Assembly: GCA_947589575.1 (NCBI GenBank)
Contig: CANQBM010000013.1
Span: 1 to 40,143 of the forward strand
DNA from: an uncultured Clostridia bacterium
Lineage (GTDB): Bacteria > Bacillota > Clostridia > Oscillospirales > Acutalibacteraceae
Direction of reading: 5' to 3'
DNA: 40,143 nucleotides
Position numbers and translations under genes: made by a program. Below are positions 32,266-40,143 of the stretch, piece by piece. Under the pieces are notes generated by a model. That model saw nothing but the letters and a program-made list of their open reading frames with translations. It did not search any database and had not been told where the DNA came from. The stretch's first letter is position 1; every line of letters begins with the position of its first letter.

Positions 32266-33555
32266 ATGGCGCGTGACGATTCACGAGTAAATGTTGCCAG
32301 ATGTTCTTTCTGCGGTAAGTCTGAGGCAATGGTTCACAAGTTAATTGAAGGTCCGGGTGTATATATTTGTGATGAATGCGTAGGACTTTGTCACGATTTA
32401 ATTATGGAAACCGAATCGCCTAATGTTCCACATACAAGCAGCAATAATCCCGATACGGCGCTTCCTAAGCCTGAAGAGATTAAAGCAAAGCTTGATGAAT
32501 ATGTTATAGGGCAGGAGGATGCTAAAAAGGCTCTTTCTGTGGCTGTATACAATCATTATAAGCGTATTTACAGCGGTACGGACAGTAATGATGTTGAACT
32601 CCAAAAGAGCAACATTATGCTTTTGGGACCAACCGGTGTAGGCAAAACGATGCTTGCCCAAACTCTTGCAAAAATTCTTAATGTTCCGTTTGCTATTGCC
32701 GATGCTACAACTTTGACCGAGGCAGGCTATGTTGGCGAAGATGTAGAGAATATTCTTCTGCGTCTTATTCAGGCGGCTAATTTTGATGTTGAAAAGGCGC
32801 AGCATGGCATTATTTACGTTGATGAAATTGATAAGATTTCCCGTAAAAGTGAAAACCGTTCAATTACAAGAGATGTCAGCGGCGAGGGTGTTCAGCAGGC
32901 GCTTTTAAAAATACTCGAAGGTACTGTTTCAAATGTGCCGCCCGGTGGCGGAAGAAAGCATCCTCAGCAGGAGTTTATCCAGATTGATACAAGTAATATA
33001 CTCTTTATATGCGGCGGTGCTTTTGACGGAATTGAAAAAATTATCAGTAAGCGTATCGGGGGTAAATCACTCGGCTTCGGCGCTGATATTGAATCAACTA
33101 AGGTAAGCGGTGATGAAATTCTTAAGAATGCAACACAGCACGACCTTGTAAAATACGGTCTTATTCCTGAACTTATCGGACGTGTTCCCGTAATAACGGT
33201 TCTTGAAAATCTTGACAGGGATGCTCTTATAAGAATTATTAAGGAACCCAAAAATTCAATTCTGCGCCAGTATGTCAAGTTGTTTGAAATGGATGATGTT
33301 GTCCTTGAATTTAAAGAGGAGGCTCTCCTGGCGGTTGCTGATATAACGCTTGAGCGTAAAACCGGTGCGCGCGGATTGCGCAGCGTTTTTGAATCGGTGC
33401 TGACAGATTTAATGTTTAAGGCACCGAGTGACTATACGATAGAAAAAATTATTATTACTGAGGATACGGTCAGAAACGGTGAGGAGCCTATTATTCTCAG
33501 AAATCCTAATAAGGAGCCGAAAAACATTACGGCAAACAGTCTTAAAAACGCATAA
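32266..33555 (+). CDS. clpX: ATP-dependent Clp protease unfoldase ClpX
   Basis: A 429-residue AAA+ unfoldase that feeds substrates into ClpP. The N-terminal zinc domain has C13, C16, C35 and C38. Walker A is GPTGVGKT (121-128), Walker [11 protein letters not shown], followed by the sensor and arginine-finger regions. The ClpP-docking loop reads LGF in [11 protein letters not shown], where IGF is usual. [10 protein letters not shown] marks the C-terminal small domain. A hairpin terminator separates it from lon. Confidence 0.98.
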   Translation: MARDDSRVNVARCSFCGKSEAMVHKLIEGPGVYICDECVGLCHDLIMETESPNVPHTSSNNPDTALPKPEEIKAKLDEYVIGQEDAKKALSVAVYNHYKRIYSGTDSNDVELQKSNIMLLGPTGVGKTMLAQTLAKILNVPFAIADATTLTEAGYVGEDVENILLRLIQAANFDVEKAQHGIIYVDEIDKISRKSENRSITRDVSGEGVQQALLKILEGTVSNVPPGGGRKHPQQEFIQIDTSNILFICGGAFDGIEKIISKRIGGKSLGFGADIESTKVSGDEILKNATQHDLVKYGLIPELIGRVPVITVLENLDRDALIRIIKEPKNSILRQYVKLFEMDDVVLEFKEEALLAVADITLERKTGARGLRSVFESVLTDLMFKAPSDYTIEKIIITEDTVRNGEEPIILRNPNKEPKNITANSLKNA

Positions 33556-33564
33556 GATTACTAT

Positions 33565-33601
33565 AAAGGCAACATAGGAAATTATCCTGTTGCCTTTTTT
33601 T
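33565..33601 (+). terminator. Terminator of tig-clpP-clpX
   Basis: AAAGGCAACA (33565-33574) pairs with TGTTGCCTTT (33588-33597), with an inner AGGA/TCCT pairing possible, and the T-run continues to 33601. The 3' arm also contains the -35 box of the lon promoter. Confidence 0.88.
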
Positions 33602-33618
33602 AAATAATATTATATAAT
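33590..33618 (+). promoter_or_regulatory. Promoter of lon
   Basis: TTGCCT (33590-33595), 17-bp spacer, TATAAT (33613-33618). The -35 box is embedded in the terminator stem of clpX. Confidence 0.65.
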
Positions 33619-33647
33619 AATATATATTTTTTTAAGTAGGTTTAATT

Positions 33648-36062
33648 ATGAGTGAATTAGATGTTGTTGAAAATATAGTTGAATTACCTGTTATACCGCT
33701 TCGGGGTCTTGTTGTGTTTCCCGATATGGTTCTTCACTTTGATGTCGGCAGAAGAAAGAGCGTTGAGGCGCTTAGAAACGCAATGCAGGCAAATCAGAAA
33801 GTATTTTTAGTATGTCAGAAAGATGCGTCAGTCGACGACCCGAACATTGACGAAATGTACGGTATCGGCGTAGTGTGTCATATTAAGCAAATGATAAGAA
33901 TACCGAACAGTGAAAATCTCAGGGTAGTTGTTGAAGGCATTGAGCGCGCATCGTTAATGAGTATCTCGCAGACAAAACCGTTTGTGTCCGGTATAATCAA
34001 TGTTATTCCCGATGAAGAGTACGACACTGATGTCAATGAGGAAAAGGCATATCAGAGATTAGTTAAAAAAGAATTTGAAAATTACGCTTCGCTTATGCCT
34101 AAAGTCAGCAGTGATGTGATTGCGAAGGTCATTTCGATTAAGAAAAGCCGTGAGCTTGCCGATTATATTTGCTCAAATACTTTCCTTGATTATTCTTCAA
34201 AACAGCTTGTACTTGAAGAAGTTAATCCGTATAAGCGTTTGGTTCAGCTACTTGTGTTGCTTAAAAAGGAAAACGCTACACTTGAAATTGAGGCTGAAAT
34301 TCATGAAAAAGTACAGGAAGAGATTGACAAAAATCAGCGTGAATACTATTTGAGAGAGGAAATGAAGGTTATCGCTGATTCTCTCGGCGAAAGTGAGAAT
34401 CCGCTTGAGGAGGCTGACGAATACAGGAATAAAATTAATTGCCTTTCCTGCACTGACGAAATTAAGGACAAGCTGTTAAAAGAATGTGATAAGCTGATGA
34501 AAATGCCGTCAGGCTCTCATGAGGGCACGGTAGTACGCAATTATCTTGACAAATGTCTTGAAATTCCTTTTGGTAAGTATACGAAGGATACCATTAATCT
34601 TGATAAGGCAAGAAAAATTCTTGATAAGGACCATTACGGACTTGATAAGGTTAAAGAAAGAATAATTGATTCTTTAGCCGTGTTAAAGCGAAATCCTGAT
34701 TTCTGCGGACAGATTTTATGTCTTGCCGGACCTCCGGGTGTAGGCAAAACCTCCATAGTAAAATCGCTTGCGCGCAGTATGAACAGAAATTATGTCCGCA
34801 TTGCTCTCGGCGGCATTCATGATGAGGCGGAAATAAGAGGACACAGAAAAACATACATAGGCTCAATGCCGGGCAGAATAGCTGATGCTGTAATCAAGAG
34901 CGGTACAATGAATCCTATAATTTTGCTTGATGAGATTGATAAAGTCGGCAATGATTATAAGGGTGATCCTTCATCTGCACTTCTTGAAGCGCTTGACCCT
35001 GAACAAAACAGCACTTTCACCGACCATTATATTGATTTTCCGATTGATTTAAGTAAAGTTATTTTTATCACGACCGCAAACGATATATCCACTATATCAG
35101 CGCCTTTGTATGACCGTATGGAAATTATTGAGCTTAATTCCTATACTGCCGTTGAAAAGCTGCATATAGCAAAAGAGCATCTAATAAAAAAAGAAACGGC
35201 AAAGCATTGTCTGACAGGCAGAGAGTTAAAAATCACCGATAACGCAATTAATGTTCTGATTGATGGTTATACGCGCGAAGCCGGTGTAAGAGGCCTTCAA
35301 AAAATGATTGCCTCTCTTTGCAGAAAGGCTGCCGTTGCGCTTGAGAGCGGTTCAAAATCATTTAAAGTAACAGATAAAAATATTGAGGATATTTTGGGTA
35401 AGAAAAAATACACTCCCGATAAGATTAATACTGTCAATCTTGTCGGTACGGTAAACGGTCTTGCGTGGACAAGCGCGGGCGGCACTATCCTTCCGATTGA
35501 GGTTTCCGCGCTTGACGGAACCGGAAAGATTGAACTTACCGGAAATCTCGGCGACGTTATGAAGGAAAGCGCAAAAACCGCCGTTTCTTTTGTAAGGTCA
35601 AAAGCGATTGAGTTCGGTATTGATTCAGACTTTTATAAAACTAAGGATATACATATTCACGCCCCGGAGGGTGCGGTTCCCAAGGACGGTCCTTCAGCAG
35701 GACTGGCAATTACAACAGCGCTTGTTAGTGAGCTTACAGGTATTGCGATAAAGTCTAATGTTGCAATGACAGGCGAGATCAGCCTTAAGGGCAGAGCAAT
35801 GCAGATAGGCGGGCTTAAGGAAAAATCAACGGCGGCTTATAAAGCGGGCTGTGATACTGTTATTATTCCTGAAGAGAATTACAAGGATTTGAGCGAAATA
35901 TCAGATGAGGTAAAAGCATCTGTTAATTTTATTACTGTAACAAAATTTGACGAGATTATACCGATTGCGCTTGAAGAGGCTCTTAAACCGAAGGATAAGA
36001 GCAATAAGGCTAATGTAGTTATTCAAAATAAAAAAACTCATCCAACAGTAATAACACAGTAG
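33648..36062 (+). CDS. lon: ATP-dependent protease Lon
   Basis: An 804-residue cytoplasmic AAA+ serine protease of the LonA type. The N-terminal substrate domain starts LPVIPLRGLVVFPDMVLHFDVG given in parts: LPVIPLRG, VVFPDMV. Walker A is GPPGVGKT (361-368) and Walker B IILLDEIDK (424-432). The proteolytic dyad is S683 (KDGPSAGLA) and K726 (GGLKEKSTAA). A basic tail of about 25 residues ends the protein. The ribosome site (GTAGGT) is only fair. engB follows after 7 bases, as in Bacillus (lonA-ysxC). Confidence 0.98.
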   Translation: MSELDVVENIVELPVIPLRGLVVFPDMVLHFDVGRRKSVEALRNAMQANQKVFLVCQKDASVDDPNIDEMYGIGVVCHIKQMIRIPNSENLRVVVEGIERASLMSISQTKPFVSGIINVIPDEEYDTDVNEEKAYQRLVKKEFENYASLMPKVSSDVIAKVISIKKSRELADYICSNTFLDYSSKQLVLEEVNPYKRLVQLLVLLKKENATLEIEAEIHEKVQEEIDKNQREYYLREEMKVIADSLGESENPLEEADEYRNKINCLSCTDEIKDKLLKECDKLMKMPSGSHEGTVVRNYLDKCLEIPFGKYTKDTINLDKARKILDKDHYGLDKVKERIIDSLAVLKRNPDFCGQILCLAGPPGVGKTSIVKSLARSMNRNYVRIALGGIHDEAEIRGHRKTYIGSMPGRIADAVIKSGTMNPIILLDEIDKVGNDYKGDPSSALLEALDPEQNSTFTDHYIDFPIDLSKVIFITTANDISTISAPLYDRMEIIELNSYTAVEKLHIAKEHLIKKETAKHCLTGRELKITDNAINVLIDGYTREAGVRGLQKMIASLCRKAAVALESGSKSFKVTDKNIEDILGKKKYTPDKINTVNLVGTVNGLAWTSAGGTILPIEVSALDGTGKIELTGNLGDVMKESAKTAVSFVRSKAIEFGIDSDFYKTKDIHIHAPEGAVPKDGPSAGLAITTALVSELTGIAIKSNVAMTGEISLKGRAMQIGGLKEKSTAAYKAGCDTVIIPEENYKDLSEISDEVKASVNFITVTKFDEIIPIALEEALKPKDKSNKANVVIQNKKTHPTVITQ

Positions 36063-36069
36063 GTGAATT

Positions 36070-36666
36070 ATGAATTATAATAAAGCAGAGTTTGAGCACG
36101 CGTATGGCGTACTTTCTCAGCTTCCCGACAGTAATGCGCCTGAAATTGCATTTGCAGGCAGGTCAAATGTAGGCAAAAGCTCACTTTTAAATAAGCTGTT
36201 TAACAGAAAACAGCTTGCAAGGGTAAGCTCTGTTCCGGGAAAAACGGTAACGATTAACTTTTATAATGTTGATAACATTAAATTTGTCGACCTTCCGGGT
36301 TACGGCTATGCCAAAATAAGCAAACAGGAGCTTAAGCGTTTTTCTGACCTGATGGAGGGCTATTTTAAAACAGACAGGAATATAACTTTAGTCGTTCAGC
36401 TTATTGATATGCGCCACCCGCTGACTAAGGACGATGAGGGTATGATTAATTTTATGACAGAAATGAACATACCGTTTATTATTGTTATGACAAAGGCTGA
36501 TAAGCTGAAAAAGAAAGCATATGAGGAAAGGCTTGCCCTTTCAAAGCAGGAGCTTGCCTTTGCGGGAAATGTTCCGGTTGTGCCGTTTTCCGCCGTAACT
36601 GGGCAGGGGATAAACGGAATTAAAAATTATATTGAAAAAGCAATCAGTGATGCAGGAGGACTATAA
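36070..36666 (+). CDS. engB: Ribosome biogenesis GTP-binding protein EngB (YsxC)
   Basis: A 198-residue GTPase involved in 50S assembly. G1 is GRSNVGKSSLLNKLF, G2 contains the Thr of GKTVTINFYN, G3 is DLPGYGYA and G4 is TKADKL; SAVTGQGI is the G5 region. Length and order are normal for the family. It begins 7 bases after lon, with AGGTGAATT as ribosome site, and ends 3 bases before the decarboxylase gene, so the three genes form one transcript. Confidence 0.97.
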   Translation: MNYNKAEFEHAYGVLSQLPDSNAPEIAFAGRSNVGKSSLLNKLFNRKQLARVSSVPGKTVTINFYNVDNIKFVDLPGYGYAKISKQELKRFSDLMEGYFKTDRNITLVVQLIDMRHPLTKDDEGMINFMTEMNIPFIIVMTKADKLKKKAYEERLALSKQELAFAGNVPVVPFSAVTGQGINGIKNYIEKAISDAGGL

Positions 36667-36669
36667 ATT

Positions 36670-37944
36670 ATGGCAAAAACACCGTTCGTAACAAAGGAAA
36701 AAGTTGAGGAGATTGCAAGCGTCTATCCGACGCCCTTTCACCTTTATGACGAAAAGGGAATCAGAGAAAATGTTGAGAACTTAAAGAAGGCATTTTCATG
36801 GAATAAAGGTTTTAAAGAATATTTTGCAGTTAAAGCTACGCCTAATCCTTTTCTTATAAAAATTTTGCAGGAGTACGGCTGCGGCTGCGACTGCTCGTCA
36901 AAAACAGAGCTTATGCTTTCAAAAACAATCGGCGCTACGGGTGACGATATTATGTTTTCATCAAACGATACGCCGCTTGATGAATTCAGGTATTGTAATG
37001 ACTTAGGCGGTATCATCAACCTTGACGATATAACACATATCGACGCCGTTGAGAAAGCCTGCGGAAAACTCCCCAAAAAAATGAGCTGCCGATATAATCC
37101 CGGCGGTGTGTTCAAAATCACTAACGATATTATGGACAATCCCGGTGACGCAAAATACGGTATGACTACAGAGCAGATTTTTAAAGCATTTGAAATTATG
37201 AAAGAGAAGGGTGTTGAGGAATTCGGTATCCATTCCTTCCTCTGTTCAAATACTGTTACTAACGAGTATTATCCGATGCTTGCGAAGATTCTTTTTGAGC
37301 TTGCAGTTGAACTTAAAAACAGGCTCGGAGTTCACATTACTTTTATAAACCTTTCAGGCGGTATCGGAATTCCGTACAAGCCCGAACAAGAGCCAAACGA
37401 TATATTTGTTATCGGCGAGGGCGTGAGAAAAGCATATGAGCAAACGCTTACCGCAGCGGGAATGGACGACGTTTCAATCTATACCGAGCTCGGCAGATAT
37501 ATGATGGGTCCGTACGGAGGACTTGTTACCAAGGCAATTAACGAAAAGCATACCCACAAGGAATATATCGGTGTTGACGCGTGTGCGGTAAATCTTATGA
37601 GACCTGCAATTTACGGTGCATATCATCATATTACCGTACTCGGTAAGGAAAATGAAATCTGTGACAGAAAATACGATGTCACAGGCTCTCTTTGTGAAAA
37701 CTGTGATAAATTTGCGGTTGACAGAATGCTTCCTAAAATTGATATGGGCGATTATCTTTTTATTCACGATGCTGGCGCGCACGGTTTTTCAATGGGATAT
37801 AACTATAACGGAAAACTTAAAAGTGCTGAAATTCTGCTTAAAAAGGACGGCTCGTTTGAGCTGATAAGAAGGGCAGAAACTCCTAAGGATTACTTTGCCA
37901 CCTTTGATTGCTTTGATTTTTACAACGATTTAATTAAGGAATAA
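36670..37944 (+). CDS. lysA: Diaminopimelate decarboxylase-like PLP enzyme
   Basis: A 424-residue fold-type III PLP decarboxylase; the likely reaction is meso-diaminopimelate to lysine. The PLP lysine is K55 (YFAVKATPNP). H188 (GIHSFLCSN), the glycine loop SGGIGIPY (229-236) and C342-E343-x2-D346 (CENCD) are in place. It differs from textbook LysA: the GxHxHxGS stretch reads GIHSFLCS, and the GAY motif near the C-terminus reads GAH (H371) before GFSMGYNYN. It could be a Clostridia-type LysA or a related decarboxylase. The start has GGAGG 12 bases upstream. It is the third gene of lon-engB-lysA and is closed by a terminator. Confidence 0.8.
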   Translation: MAKTPFVTKEKVEEIASVYPTPFHLYDEKGIRENVENLKKAFSWNKGFKEYFAVKATPNPFLIKILQEYGCGCDCSSKTELMLSKTIGATGDDIMFSSNDTPLDEFRYCNDLGGIINLDDITHIDAVEKACGKLPKKMSCRYNPGGVFKITNDIMDNPGDAKYGMTTEQIFKAFEIMKEKGVEEFGIHSFLCSNTVTNEYYPMLAKILFELAVELKNRLGVHITFINLSGGIGIPYKPEQEPNDIFVIGEGVRKAYEQTLTAAGMDDVSIYTELGRYMMGPYGGLVTKAINEKHTHKEYIGVDACAVNLMRPAIYGAYHHITVLGKENEICDRKYDVTGSLCENCDKFAVDRMLPKIDMGDYLFIHDAGAHGFSMGYNYNGKLKSAEILLKKDGSFELIRRAETPKDYFATFDCFDFYNDLIKE

Positions 37945-37947
37945 TAC

Positions 37948-37980
37948 AAAAATCCTCGATTGATTTCGGGGATTTTTCTT
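37948..37980 (+). terminator. Terminator of lon-engB-lysA
   Basis: A 12-bp stem with one G-T pair: AAAAATCCTCGA (37948-37959) with TTCGGGGATTTTT (37965-37977), loop of about 6 bases, then CTTT. Confidence 0.8.
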
Positions 37981-38007
37981 TACTTTCACAATTTAATGTG
38001 TTACAAT
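37979..38007 (+). promoter_or_regulatory. Promoter of yerC
   Basis: TTTACT (37979-37984), 17-bp spacer, TACAAT (38002-38007) with TGT before it (extended -10). It starts where the lysA terminator ends. The leader is about 85 bases and holds no structure I recognised. Confidence 0.55.
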
Positions 38008-38098
38008 GTTATTAATACAAAGCAAATCAGAATTGCTTACAATGAAATTATTTTGCGTTATCCGGCTTTCTGATTTTACTTTTTGCAGGAGGGTTATT

Positions 38099-38407
38099 AT
38101 GAGCAGAAAACTACAGGACGACAATCTTGACTTTTTATTCAAGGCTGTTTTATCTCTTGAAAATATGGATGAGTGCTATGATTTTTTTGAGGATTTATGT
38201 ACTGTTCAGGAGCTAAAGGCAATCAGCCAAAGAATAGTTGTAGCCAAAATGCTTTCTGAAAAATGCGTTTATACCGACATTGTTAATTCGACAGGCGCTT
38301 CTACTGCAACAATAAGCAGGGTAAACCGTTCGCTCCAGTACGGCTGTGACGGATATGATAAGATTTTTGAGAGAATAAGAAAGCAAGAGGAAAATGAGCA
38401 GTTATAA
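38099..38407 (+). CDS. TrpR-like regulator YerC/YecD
   Basis: A 102-residue protein of the TrpR-like YerC family. It is all helical, with a helix-turn-helix at about 60-88 (VYTDIVNSTGASTATISRVNRSL in parts: YTDIVNSTG, ATISRVNRSL) preceded by CTVQELKAISQRIVVAKML given in parts: TVQELKAISQR, VAKML. The family resembles the Trp repressor, but target genes and ligand are not established. The open frame extends to 38006, yet ATG 38099 follows CAGGAGGG and gives the usual length. It overlaps the methyltransferase gene by 14 bases. Confidence 0.9.
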   Translation: MSRKLQDDNLDFLFKAVLSLENMDECYDFFEDLCTVQELKAISQRIVVAKMLSEKCVYTDIVNSTGASTATISRVNRSLQYGCDGYDKIFERIRKQEENEQL

Positions 38408-39116
38408 TACTTTTGCCAGGTTTTATGATTATTTAACACAAAATGTTGATTATAAAGTTAGAAGTGAGTACATTTCTAACTTTTTTTCTGATTGTAAAAG
38501 GGACGGAAAACTCCTTGATTTAGCTTGCGGTACAGGTACTTTCAGTAAAATTTTCAGTGATAGCGGCTACTCGGTTACAGGTATGGATAATTCCGAAGAG
38601 ATGCTGACTGTTGCTCAGGAAAAGTGCGGGGGAAAAGTCGAATTAATTAAGGGCGATATTACTGATTTCGCATTACCTGAAAAGTATAATTTTTGTATCT
38701 GTATGCTTGACAGTATTAATCATCTTAAGGATATTGAATATATAAAAAAATGTTTTGAATGTGTATATAACGCACTTGATTACGGCGGTATTTTTGTCTT
38801 TGACGTAAACACTGTTTATAAGCACAAATTTGTTCTTGCTGACAATGCGTTTGTATTTGATGAGGAAGACTTTTTTCTTGCATGGGATAATGAGTTTAAA
38901 GGGGATAATACTGTAAGAATTCTTCTTGATTTTTTTGTATATAACGGAAGAAACTATGACAGATACAGTGAAGAATTTTATGAGAAGGCATATGAGCTTG
39001 ATGAGATAAAGTCGGCGCTTAGCGGATTTGAAATAACAGGCGTTTATGATGAGCTTACTCAAGATCCTCCTAAAGATGATAGTGAAAGAGTATATTTTGT
39101 CTGTAAAAGGAAATAG
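38394..39116 (+). CDS. Class I SAM-dependent methyltransferase
   Basis: A 240-residue Rossmann-fold methyltransferase. Motif I is LLDLACGTGTFSKIF, the second strand ends VTGMDNSEEML, and later motifs are KGDITDFALP and GGIFVFDVNT. The N-terminal YNTFARFYDYLT is common in small-molecule methyltransferases of this type. The substrate is unknown. ATG 38394, preceded by GAGGAAA, lies inside the end of yerC, so translation is coupled; hslO follows after 5 bases. Confidence 0.85.
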   Translation: MSSYNTFARFYDYLTQNVDYKVRSEYISNFFSDCKRDGKLLDLACGTGTFSKIFSDSGYSVTGMDNSEEMLTVAQEKCGGKVELIKGDITDFALPEKYNFCICMLDSINHLKDIEYIKKCFECVYNALDYGGIFVFDVNTVYKHKFVLADNAFVFDEEDFFLAWDNEFKGDNTVRILLDFFVYNGRNYDRYSEEFYEKAYELDEIKSALSGFEITGVYDELTQDPPKDDSERVYFVCKRK

Positions 39117-39121
39117 TTATT

Positions 39122-39988
39122 ATGGGAAAAATTGTAAGGTATATAACAGAAGACGGCAGCGCGTTTGTTATCGCTGCGGACACAACAGATGTTGTTGCGA
39201 AAGCAGAGCAGTTTCATAAGACGTCAGCAGTAAATACTGCGGCATTAGGCAGGCTTATGACTGCTGCGTCAATGATGGGTGTTATGCTTAAAGGCAAAGA
39301 TGATTCTGTAACTTTAAGACTTAACGGTTCAGGTCCTGCCGGTTCAATTATCGCTGTTTCTGACAGCAGCGGTAATGTCAGAGGCTATGTTCAGAATCCC
39401 GTTGTTGAAATTCCGCTAAATGACGCGGGAAAACTTGATGTAAAAGGAACAGTCGGAACAAACGGTTATCTTTTTGTTATGAAAGACATAGGATTAAGTG
39501 AGCCGTATATTGGTCAGACGCAGATAATCAGCGGAGAGATAGCGGAGGATATAACTAATTATTTTGCAGAATCCGAGCAGACGCCGTCTGTCTGCGCGCT
39601 CGGCGTTCTCGTTAATCCCGACCTCACGGTTGCTGCGGCAGGCGGATTTATTATTCAGCTTCTGCCTGGCTGTCCCGAAGAGGTAATCAGTAAAATAGAA
39701 AATTCCGTGCAGAACATTGAGCCTGTCACAACAATGCTTAAAATCGGTATGAGCGCTGATGATATTGCTGAAAGAGCGCTTTATAATATGAAAATTGATA
39801 AGCTGGACGAAAGTCAAATCGAATACAGATGCAACTGCTCAAAGGAGAGAGTTGAAAAAGCCTTAATTTCAACAGGCAGAGAGTCACTTCGGGAAATGGC
39901 GAATTCAAATGAAAACACATCGGTTGAATGTCATTTCTGTGATAAGGTATATACGTTTACACCTGATGAAATCAAAAAGCTTTTATAG
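39122..39988 (+). CDS. hslO: Redox-regulated chaperone Hsp33
   Basis: A 288-residue holdase chaperone switched on by oxidation. The N-terminal domain has the typical LGRLMTAASMMGVMLKG in parts (LGRLMTAA, MGVMLKG) and the NPVVEIPLN region; the C-terminal redox switch has C237-x-C239 and C270-x2-C273, which bind zinc when reduced. AAAGGAA precedes the ATG. It ends the yerC-methyltransferase-hslO run. Only a short AAAAGCTTTT palindrome follows the gene, so termination before the tRNA is unclear. Confidence 0.96.
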   Translation: MGKIVRYITEDGSAFVIAADTTDVVAKAEQFHKTSAVNTAALGRLMTAASMMGVMLKGKDDSVTLRLNGSGPAGSIIAVSDSSGNVRGYVQNPVVEIPLNDAGKLDVKGTVGTNGYLFVMKDIGLSEPYIGQTQIISGEIAEDITNYFAESEQTPSVCALGVLVNPDLTVAAAGGFIIQLLPGCPEEVISKIENSVQNIEPVTTMLKIGMSADDIAERALYNMKIDKLDESQIEYRCNCSKERVEKALISTGRESLREMANSNENTSVECHFCDKVYTFTPDEIKKLL

Positions 39989-40010
39989 TTAAAAAAGTTT
40001 AAAAAAGGTA

Positions 40011-40039
40011 TTGACTTTTTTTGGAGGTTATTGTATTAT
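40011..40039 (+). promoter_or_regulatory. Promoter of the tRNA-Val gene
   Basis: TTGACT (40011-40016), 17-bp spacer, TATTAT (40034-40039). The predicted start is about 25 bases before the mature tRNA. Confidence 0.75.
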
Positions 40040-40070
40040 ATAACACGTCGCAAGACGCTGTATGGTACGT

Positions 40071-40143
40071 GGGAGCATAGCTCAGCTGGGAGAGCATCTG
40101 CCTTACAAGCAGAGGGTCACAGGTTCGAGCCCTGTTGTTCCCA
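40071..40143 (+). tRNA. tRNA-Val (anticodon UAC)
   Basis: A full cloverleaf can be drawn. The acceptor stem GGGAGCA pairs with TGTTCCC (one G-T pair). The D-arm contains AGCTCAGCTGGGAGAGC. The anticodon stem TCTGC/GCAGA encloses loop CTTACAA with anticodon TAC, read as Val. The T-arm is ACAGG-TTCGAGC-CCTGT. The last base of the window is the discriminator A, so whether CCA is encoded cannot be seen. Confidence 0.95.

Noticed and set aside
32398-32805. 135-residue minus-strand open frame
   Set aside because: It is antisense to the ClpX AAA domain and has no motif.
37945-38098. Trp-type attenuator or riboswitch before yerC
   Set aside because: Apart from the lysA terminator and a promoter, no paired structure or leader peptide with tryptophan codons was seen.
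1-40143. Mobile elements, prophage or CRISPR array
   Set aside because: No transposase, integrase, terminal inverted repeat pair, phage gene or regularly spaced repeat was found; gene density and style are uniform.

Overview
The window reads as chromosomal core DNA from a low-GC, AT-rich Gram-positive bacterium, most likely a member of the Clostridia close to Oscillospiraceae/Ruminococcaceae. The evidence is strong AGGAGG-type ribosome sites, consensus sigma-A promoters with 17-bp spacers, U-tailed hairpin terminators, Firmicutes-type genes (RNase J, RbgA, YerC, a SpoIVFB-like protease, DUF1540) and gene orders such as rplI-dnaB-tilS-ftsH, tig-clpP-clpX-lon-engB and rbgA-rnhB-yraN. The family-level placement is inference. 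No insertion sequence, prophage, CRISPR array or defence island was found.

Layout. Positions 1-3022: the 3' part of a FliB-like flagellin lysine methylase, a convergent ROK sugar kinase, an unrecognised single-pass membrane protein and rnhA. Positions 3183-10144: RNase J, rplI, dnaB, tilS and ftsH, nearly all co-directional and tightly packed, ending in a strong terminator. Positions 10258-14493: a two-gene operon for a divergent type IIA topoisomerase (B and A subunits), both starting with TTG. Positions 14573-18336: secG, a DEDDh exonuclease with a C-terminal zinc ribbon, and a class A penicillin-binding protein. Positions 18415-21902: ruvX, an M50 (SpoIVFB-like) protease, a B12-binding-type radical SAM protein and its DUF2344 partner. 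Positions 21910-22448: rplS with a structured leader. Positions 22563-25867: a GPH sugar symporter and a GH13 alpha-1,6-glucosidase, sitting where many Firmicutes run directly from rplS to rbgA. Positions 25965-29310: rbgA, rnhB, yraN, thrC. Positions 29359-30278: a 56-residue DUF1540 protein on the minus strand and a metallophosphoesterase. Positions 30356-37944: tig, clpP, clpX, then lon, engB and a lysA-like decarboxylase. Positions 38099-39988: a TrpR-like YerC regulator, a methyltransferase and hslO (Hsp33). The window ends in tRNA-Val(UAC).

How the genes work together: most serve information processing (replication, RNA decay, RNA:DNA hybrid removal, ribosome assembly) and protein quality control (Tig, ClpXP, Lon, FtsH, Hsp33). 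The sugar symporter and glucosidase are the one clear catabolic cassette.

No entirely new system is obvious. The items most worth a second look are the divergent topoisomerase pair, the 211-residue membrane protein with a possible ExbD/TolR-like extracellular domain, an 18-bp palindrome holding both -35 boxes of a divergent promoter pair, the sugar cassette between rplS and rbgA with its own candidate operator, the exonuclease gene that begins 10 bases after a perfect terminator, and the unusual dnaB leader. Function calls rest on motifs read by eye, without database searches.
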